The notes under the pieces are model-generated. The model was not told the origin of the DNA, did not search any database, and saw nothing but the letters and a program-made list of their open reading frames with translations. Positions 60,216 to 64,000 of a stretch of DNA of 64,000 nt are shown piece by piece; within the stretch, counting starts at the first letter, position 1, and each line of letters opens with the position of its first letter. Made by a program: the position numbers and the translations under genes. This stretch comes from Listeria_A hofi (GTDB lineage Bacteria; Bacillota; Bacilli; Lactobacillales; Listeriaceae), in contig NZ_CAUYTL010000014.1 of NCBI RefSeq assembly GCF_963575615.1, positions 1 to 64,000 on the forward strand, written 5' to 3'.

Positions 60216-62522
60216 ATGAAAAAGGTAACAAAGAGTGTTGTAAGTGTAGTCTCGGTGTTGTTGTTAGTCGTTTCGTTATTTGCGTCATCCGTTCTAGGTA
60301 GTGTAGGAAATTCTTCTGTGAAAGCTAAAGCCGCAACCACACCATCACAATTAAGAAACGTGATGTATTATGGCGATTGGTCCATTTGGGGCGGGGAAGG
60401 TCAGTTTTATCCTAAAGATATACCAGCAGAGCAATTGACGCATCTAAATTTTGCGTTTCTTGATTTTGATAGTAACGGAAACTTGAAATTTACGGATAAA
60501 GATGCAGCAGTTGGCGCGCCAGTGGGGCAAGATGGAGTTCAGTGGGGCGGAGCAAATGCAGGTATTTTAAATGCGATTCAAGATTTAAGAGCCAAGAATC
60601 CAAATATGAAAATCGGTATTTCAATTGGTGGTTGGTCTAAATCCGGTGACTTCTCTGCAATCGGAGAAAATGCCACAGCACGTGCTAATTTTGTGAGTAA
60701 TGTTATGAAATTTATCAAATATACAAATATGGACTTTGTTGATTTAGATTGGGAGTATCCAGCATCCGTTCGTGCCGCTGATTTAGTGGACAACAAGAAC
60801 GATGAAGGAACTCCGAACGCAAAACCTGCGGATAAACAAAACTATATTACACTTCTTCAAGACCTACGTACTGCTTTAGATAAGCAAGGCGTAGATGTGA
60901 AGAAAAAATATGAGCTTTCTGTAGCTCTACCAGCATCTCAAGGCTTGCTTGCAAACGGGGTTGATGTTGCAAAACTTTTCAATGTTGTGGATTTTGCCAA
61001 TATCATGACGTATGATATGAATGGTGCGTGGACACCAAATAGTGCGCATCATACGGCGCTTTATGGCAACCCAGCAGATCCTAATTATAGCTCGGGTTTC
61101 TCTGTAGACCAAACAGTGCAGTATCTAAAGAGTCAAGGGGCCGCATCGGATAAAATCGTTGTTGGCGCAGCATTCTATTCTCGTGGTTGGAATAAAGTTG
61201 AAGCTGGTACGAGCACAACACAACCAGGACTTTTCCAAGCAGCCACAAAGAATAATAAAGATGCAGACCAAGGAGCAACATACGGCGCTCCAAATGAAAA
61301 ACCATTAGCAACTGGTGATGGCGGTCGTGCGGGCGGTGTTTGGGCATATAAGAGTATTGACGCGTTGAAAGCTAAATCGCCAACGTTAGTCGAATACTGG
61401 GATGATGTGGCCAAAGCGCCATATCTTTATAGTAAAACAACGGGTGAATTTTACAGTTTTGAAAATGTGCGTTCAGTCACTGCAAAAGCACAATACGTGA
61501 AAGATAACAATTTGGGCGGAATGATTTCGTGGATGCAATCACAAGATAAGACAACCACGTCAACAAAACGCGATGAATTGACCAAAACGATGAAACAAGT
61601 GATGTTGGGTGCTGGGGCAATTGCGCCGAATAACATTGTTTACTCAAACCTGAATGTAGAAGCTACTGTGGCGCCATACAGTGAAAATGGTGTCGGTTAT
61701 GAAATCACAATCAAAAACAAAGAAGTTGCCAATGAAACAAATGAAGTTTTGAAAGCCACTGAATTTGCGGCAGAAACAGTAAAATTACCGAAGTTCTACA
61801 TTCCTGTAAAAGCAGGCGAAACATTGACTGCTGGAGATTATAAGGCGGGGACAGTAGCCAGTGCTAACGGTGTCACAACTGTTGATTTAGCATCCGTTTA
61901 TGATGGTCAAGAAATTCCGCAAGGCGCGACGTACACATTCCGATTGAAATCCAACTTAGCGTCTGTGAACGTGAATAATATTGCGAATATCGAATTGACG
62001 CAACGCATGTCTAAAACGGGTGCAGAACTTGGTAAACAAGTTATTTTTGGTGGAGGTGCGGTTGTTCCTGACCCAAGTGATACAGTAGCACCAACAGCGC
62101 CAACTAATTTGGCAACAGTTACCGCGAACGTTACTGATGTAGCAGTTCCGCTTAGCTGGACGGCTTCAACGGATAACGTAGGTGTAGCAGGTTACAAAGT
62201 ATATCGCAATGGCACGGAGGTTGCGACAGTTTCTGGGACATCATACACAGATACTGGTCTTACGGCTTCGACAGCTTATACGTATACCGTAAAAGCATAT
62301 GATGCAGCGGGCAATGTTTCGCCATCAAGCGCAACACTTTCTGTAACGACAAAAACTGGTACAGTAACACCACCAGTTGGATCTGGAACATGGGATGCAG
62401 CAAAAGTTTACAATCAAAATGACCAAGTAACTTATAATGGTCATACGTATAAAGCGAAATGGTGGACGCAGGGTGATGTTCCAGGGGCTGAGCAATGGGG
62501 GCCTTGGGAACTAGTCTCGTAA
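60216..62522 (+). CDS. chiB: GH18 chitinase with FN3 and chitin-binding domains (ChiB-like)
   Basis: A 768-aa secreted chitinase. A signal peptide ends near residue 40 (AKAA). The GH18 catalytic barrel spans about 45-450: SIGGWSKSGDFS, then the catalytic DxxDxDxE motif DFVDLDWE with acid Glu180, and MTYDMNGAW. A linking beta domain follows (about 470-620), then one fibronectin type III domain (about 625-715) and a C-terminal CBM5/12 chitin-binding domain (WDAAKVYNQNDQVTYNGHTYKAKWW). The layout matches Listeria ChiB. It acts with the LPMO encoded at 14.5 kb. ATG follows AAGAGGTG. A cre-like site lies upstream. Confidence 0.95.
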   Translation: MKKVTKSVVSVVSVLLLVVSLFASSVLGSVGNSSVKAKAATTPSQLRNVMYYGDWSIWGGEGQFYPKDIPAEQLTHLNFAFLDFDSNGNLKFTDKDAAVGAPVGQDGVQWGGANAGILNAIQDLRAKNPNMKIGISIGGWSKSGDFSAIGENATARANFVSNVMKFIKYTNMDFVDLDWEYPASVRAADLVDNKNDEGTPNAKPADKQNYITLLQDLRTALDKQGVDVKKKYELSVALPASQGLLANGVDVAKLFNVVDFANIMTYDMNGAWTPNSAHHTALYGNPADPNYSSGFSVDQTVQYLKSQGAASDKIVVGAAFYSRGWNKVEAGTSTTQPGLFQAATKNNKDADQGATYGAPNEKPLATGDGGRAGGVWAYKSIDALKAKSPTLVEYWDDVAKAPYLYSKTTGEFYSFENVRSVTAKAQYVKDNNLGGMISWMQSQDKTTTSTKRDELTKTMKQVMLGAGAIAPNNIVYSNLNVEATVAPYSENGVGYEITIKNKEVANETNEVLKATEFAAETVKLPKFYIPVKAGETLTAGDYKAGTVASANGVTTVDLASVYDGQEIPQGATYTFRLKSNLASVNVNNIANIELTQRMSKTGAELGKQVIFGGGAVVPDPSDTVAPTAPTNLATVTANVTDVAVPLSWTASTDNVGVAGYKVYRNGTEVATVSGTSYTDTGLTASTAYTYTVKAYDAAGNVSPSSATLSVTTKTGTVTPPVGSGTWDAAKVYNQNDQVTYNGHTYKAKWWTQGDVPGAEQWGPWELVS

Positions 62523-62690
62523 CGACTCGTTCGCAGAACGACAAAAGCTCACTTTCGTCGTTAAAAGCTCCGTTCCGATGCTCACGTACAGTCGTACGCT
62601 CCGCTTCGGTACTCGCTTTTGCCTAGAAATTAAGCATTTGTCGTCCTGCTCTCAGTTTTGCGGGAAATCAAGACTTTAGTTAGTAGAGAA
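62523..62690. other. Higher-GC intergenic segment after the chitinase gene
   Basis: Contains short repeated words (AAAAGCTC twice, ACGACAAAAGCTC near TCGTCGTTAAAAGCTC) and GCTCACGTACAGTCGTACGC, a CG-rich stretch unlike its surroundings. No reading frame or RNA family is recognised. Confidence 0.3.
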
Positions 62691-62724
62691 GTGGGAGAGA
62701 GAAAGAAGGCTCTCCTGCTTTTTT
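62691..62724 (+). terminator. Terminator before the aldo/keto reductase gene
   Basis: GTGGGAGAG (62691-62699) pairs with CTCTCCTGC (62710-62718) through two wobbles, followed by six Ts. Confidence 0.75.
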
Positions 62725-62736
62725 GTGGTGAAATCT

Positions 62737-62765
62737 TTGGAAAATTGGTCTGGTAGGGCTATACT
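62737..62765 (+). promoter_or_regulatory. Promoter of the aldo/keto reductase gene
   Basis: TTGGAA (62737-62742) and TATACT (62760-62765) with exact 17-bp spacing, 33 bp before the ATG. Confidence 0.6.
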
Positions 62766-62797
62766 TATATAAAAATGATAATTTGGGAGGTTTTGAT

Positions 62798-63646
62798 ATG
62801 GAGTTGAAGGCTACGGATATGAAACGGTTTCATAATGGGCAGGGGATTCCGCTTGTTGGGCTCGGCGTTTGGAAGATGGAAGATGAGCGTGAGGCTGTCG
62901 ATGCGATTCAGGTGGCTGTGGATGCGGGGTATCGGGCGATTGATACAGCGAAAGTTTATGAAAATGAGACGTTTGTTGGGCGTGCAATTCGTGAAGTTGG
63001 AGTTCCGCGTGATGAGTTGACCGTTACGTCGAAGCTCTGGAACGCAGATCATGGGTATGATGAGACGTTGCGTGCTTTTGATACGTCTTTGGAAAAATTG
63101 CAACTGGATTATCTGGATTTGTATTTGATTCATTGGCCAGTCGGGAGTTACAAGGATTCGTGGCGGGCGATGGAGCGCTTATACAATGAAGGTTTGGTGA
63201 AATCGATTGGTGTGAGTAATTTTCATCGGCATCATTTGGAGAACTTATTTACGACTGCAAATGAAAAACCAGTGATTGATCAAATTGAAATGCATCCATT
63301 GTTGTCGCAAAAGCCGTTGCGAGCCTATTTGGAGAGTCAGGATATTGTGCATGAAGCTTGGTCGCCGCTCGCGAAGGGTGGGGAGTTGTTGCAACATCCA
63401 GTTTTAATATCGATTGCAGAGGCGAGAGAATTGACTGTGGCACAAGTGATTTTGCGTTGGCATTTGAAGAATGGTTCAGTGGTTATTCCTAAATCAGTAA
63501 CACCGAAACGAATTCAGAATAATTTGGATGTATTTCATTTCGATTTGACAGATGAAGATATGGCCAAAATTGATGCGCTGAATAAGGATGAACGTACGGG
63601 TTCTAATCCTGATAGCAAGGAATTTTTGGCACGCACGTGGAATTAA
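62798..63646 (+). CDS. Aldo/keto reductase
   Basis: A 282-aa NADPH-dependent aldo/keto reductase (YtbE/YvgN-like, AKR5 type). The catalytic tetrad is visible as Asp and Tyr in AIDTAKVYENE, Lys in TSKLWNADH and His in LIHWPVGS. The cofactor region ends in VIPKSVTPKRIQNN. Probable role is reduction of methylglyoxal and other aldehydes. The ATG at 62798 follows GGGAGG. The frame open from 62783 has no ribosome-binding site of its own. Monocistronic. Confidence 0.92.
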   Translation: MELKATDMKRFHNGQGIPLVGLGVWKMEDEREAVDAIQVAVDAGYRAIDTAKVYENETFVGRAIREVGVPRDELTVTSKLWNADHGYDETLRAFDTSLEKLQLDYLDLYLIHWPVGSYKDSWRAMERLYNEGLVKSIGVSNFHRHHLENLFTTANEKPVIDQIEMHPLLSQKPLRAYLESQDIVHEAWSPLAKGGELLQHPVLISIAEARELTVAQVILRWHLKNGSVVIPKSVTPKRIQNNLDVFHFDLTDEDMAKIDALNKDERTGSNPDSKEFLARTWN

Positions 63647-63650
63647 ATAC

Positions 63651-63693
63651 ACGCAGCATACTGACCAGTTTTCGTATAATCAGTATGCTGTGT
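63651..63693. terminator. Bidirectional terminator
   Basis: ACGCAGCATACTGA (63651-63664) and TCAGTATGCTGTGT (63680-63693) form a 14-bp stem with one wobble between the convergent aldo/keto reductase and right-edge genes. Confidence 0.8.
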
Positions 63694-63715
63694 CTTTATT
63701 CAGCAAAAGCAATTG

Positions 63716-64000
63716 TTAATTTGTTGGTAATCCTGCTTTAAGTGCTGCAATCAACCCTTGATTTGCTGTTTGCTTGATATGAACGTTTACAGAAGTATCC
63801 GAACTATAGAATGGTGGCAGTCCATCTGCAAACGCATCCAATTCCGCTTGTGTTGCCCGTTCTATGCCATATTGGAATTGTGTTCTGTCTGCTGGGATTG
63901 CACCTTCCATTGTAGAACCGAAAGCACCGAAATCTGCGACACCTTTAGGATTGATTTCTAGTCCCTTGGCATAAATGAATGTGCCGTACTTAGGATGGCC
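63716..64000 (-). CDS. Unidentified protein, C-terminal part (runs off the edge)
   Basis: The last 94 residues of a minus-strand gene whose start lies beyond the window. Visible text includes KYGTFIYAKGLEINPKGVAD, FGSTMEGAIPADRTQFQYGI and a C-terminal GLIAALKAGLPTN. There is no stop in this frame to the window edge. I do not recognise the family from this piece. The internal ATG at 63910 is unlikely to be the start because the reading frame upstream is protein-like. Confidence 0.6.
   Translation of the reverse strand, partial: GHPKYGTFIYAKGLEINPKGVADFGAFGSTMEGAIPADRTQFQYGIERATQAELDAFADGLPPFYSSDTSVNVHIKQTANQGLIAALKAGLPTN

Noticed and set aside
1..64000. CRISPR array, prophage, IS element, rRNA or tRNA genes
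   Set aside because: No regularly spaced repeats, transposase or phage structural genes, or rRNA/tRNA sequences were recognised by reading. A tRNAscan or covariance search was not possible.

Overview
The window reads as the origin-proximal part of a chromosome from Listeria or a close relative (Listeriaceae, low-to-moderate GC Firmicute). The evidence is a MarR/MFS/serC/serA/DUF1015 block, a qoxABCD quinol oxidase operon, a rhaBADM operon with an MFS sugar porter, a ChiB-like chitinase with a single-domain LPMO, Crp/Fnr and Mga-type regulators, and two or three sRNA genes with LhrC-family architecture. Three ParB-binding parS palindromes (80-95, 3937-3952, 10457-10472) place the left end near oriC. 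The species cannot be fixed from the sequence alone.

Layout. 1-3.95 kb: a two-gene RNA-repair operon on the minus strand, hen1 then pnkp, bracketed by two parS sites. 4-11.3 kb: aquaporin, MarR/MFS pair, serC-serA, a DUF1015 protein, a methyltransferase. 11.3-15.1 kb: a YafY/WYL regulator broken by one stop codon, divergent from a GyrI-like protein, then a frameshifted aldehyde dehydrogenase and a secreted LPMO. 15.5-19.8 kb: the qox operon with a long leader. 20-26.2 kb: a DeoR regulator divergent from the rhamnose operon, in which rhaA carries an in-frame TAG. 26.2-28.6 kb: three compact sRNA-like units alternating with a peptidase S66 gene, a YdeI-like gene and a small hypothetical gene. 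28.6-37.6 kb: an Mga-like regulator, a PrfA-like regulator, an 1838-residue secreted beta-helix/Ig-repeat protein and a lipoprotein.

37.6-50.7 kb: a complete-looking Wzx/Wzy exopolysaccharide locus (4,6-dehydratase, two GT4 glycosyltransferases, a uronate epimerase with an in-frame TAA, a UDP-HexNAc dehydrogenase, a phosphoglycosyl transferase, an aminotransferase, Wzy, Wzx, Wzz, BY-kinase, NeuD-like acyltransferase). 50.7-53.6 kb: a second Crp/Fnr-type regulator, a bacterial nitric oxide synthase, a small membrane protein and a coiled-coil protein. 53.6-57.3 kb: a decayed second copy of the exopolysaccharide end (wzx remnant, wzz, frameshifted BY-kinase, intact NeuD-like gene) and an Mga remnant. 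57.4-64 kb: DedA protein, amidase and GH25 lysozyme (both minus), ChiB-like chitinase, aldo/keto reductase and the 3' end of an unidentified gene.

Two patterns cross these blocks. First, an almost invariant element, TTTTAGGAAA followed 19-20 bp later by a -10 hexamer, occurs four times, before the PrfA-like gene, the lipoprotein, the UDP-sugar dehydrogenase and the second wzz. It suggests one regulon for the adhesin and exopolysaccharide. Second, several otherwise intact genes carry a single in-frame stop or a one-base homopolymer shift. Either many genes are decaying or switching, or the assembly has errors.
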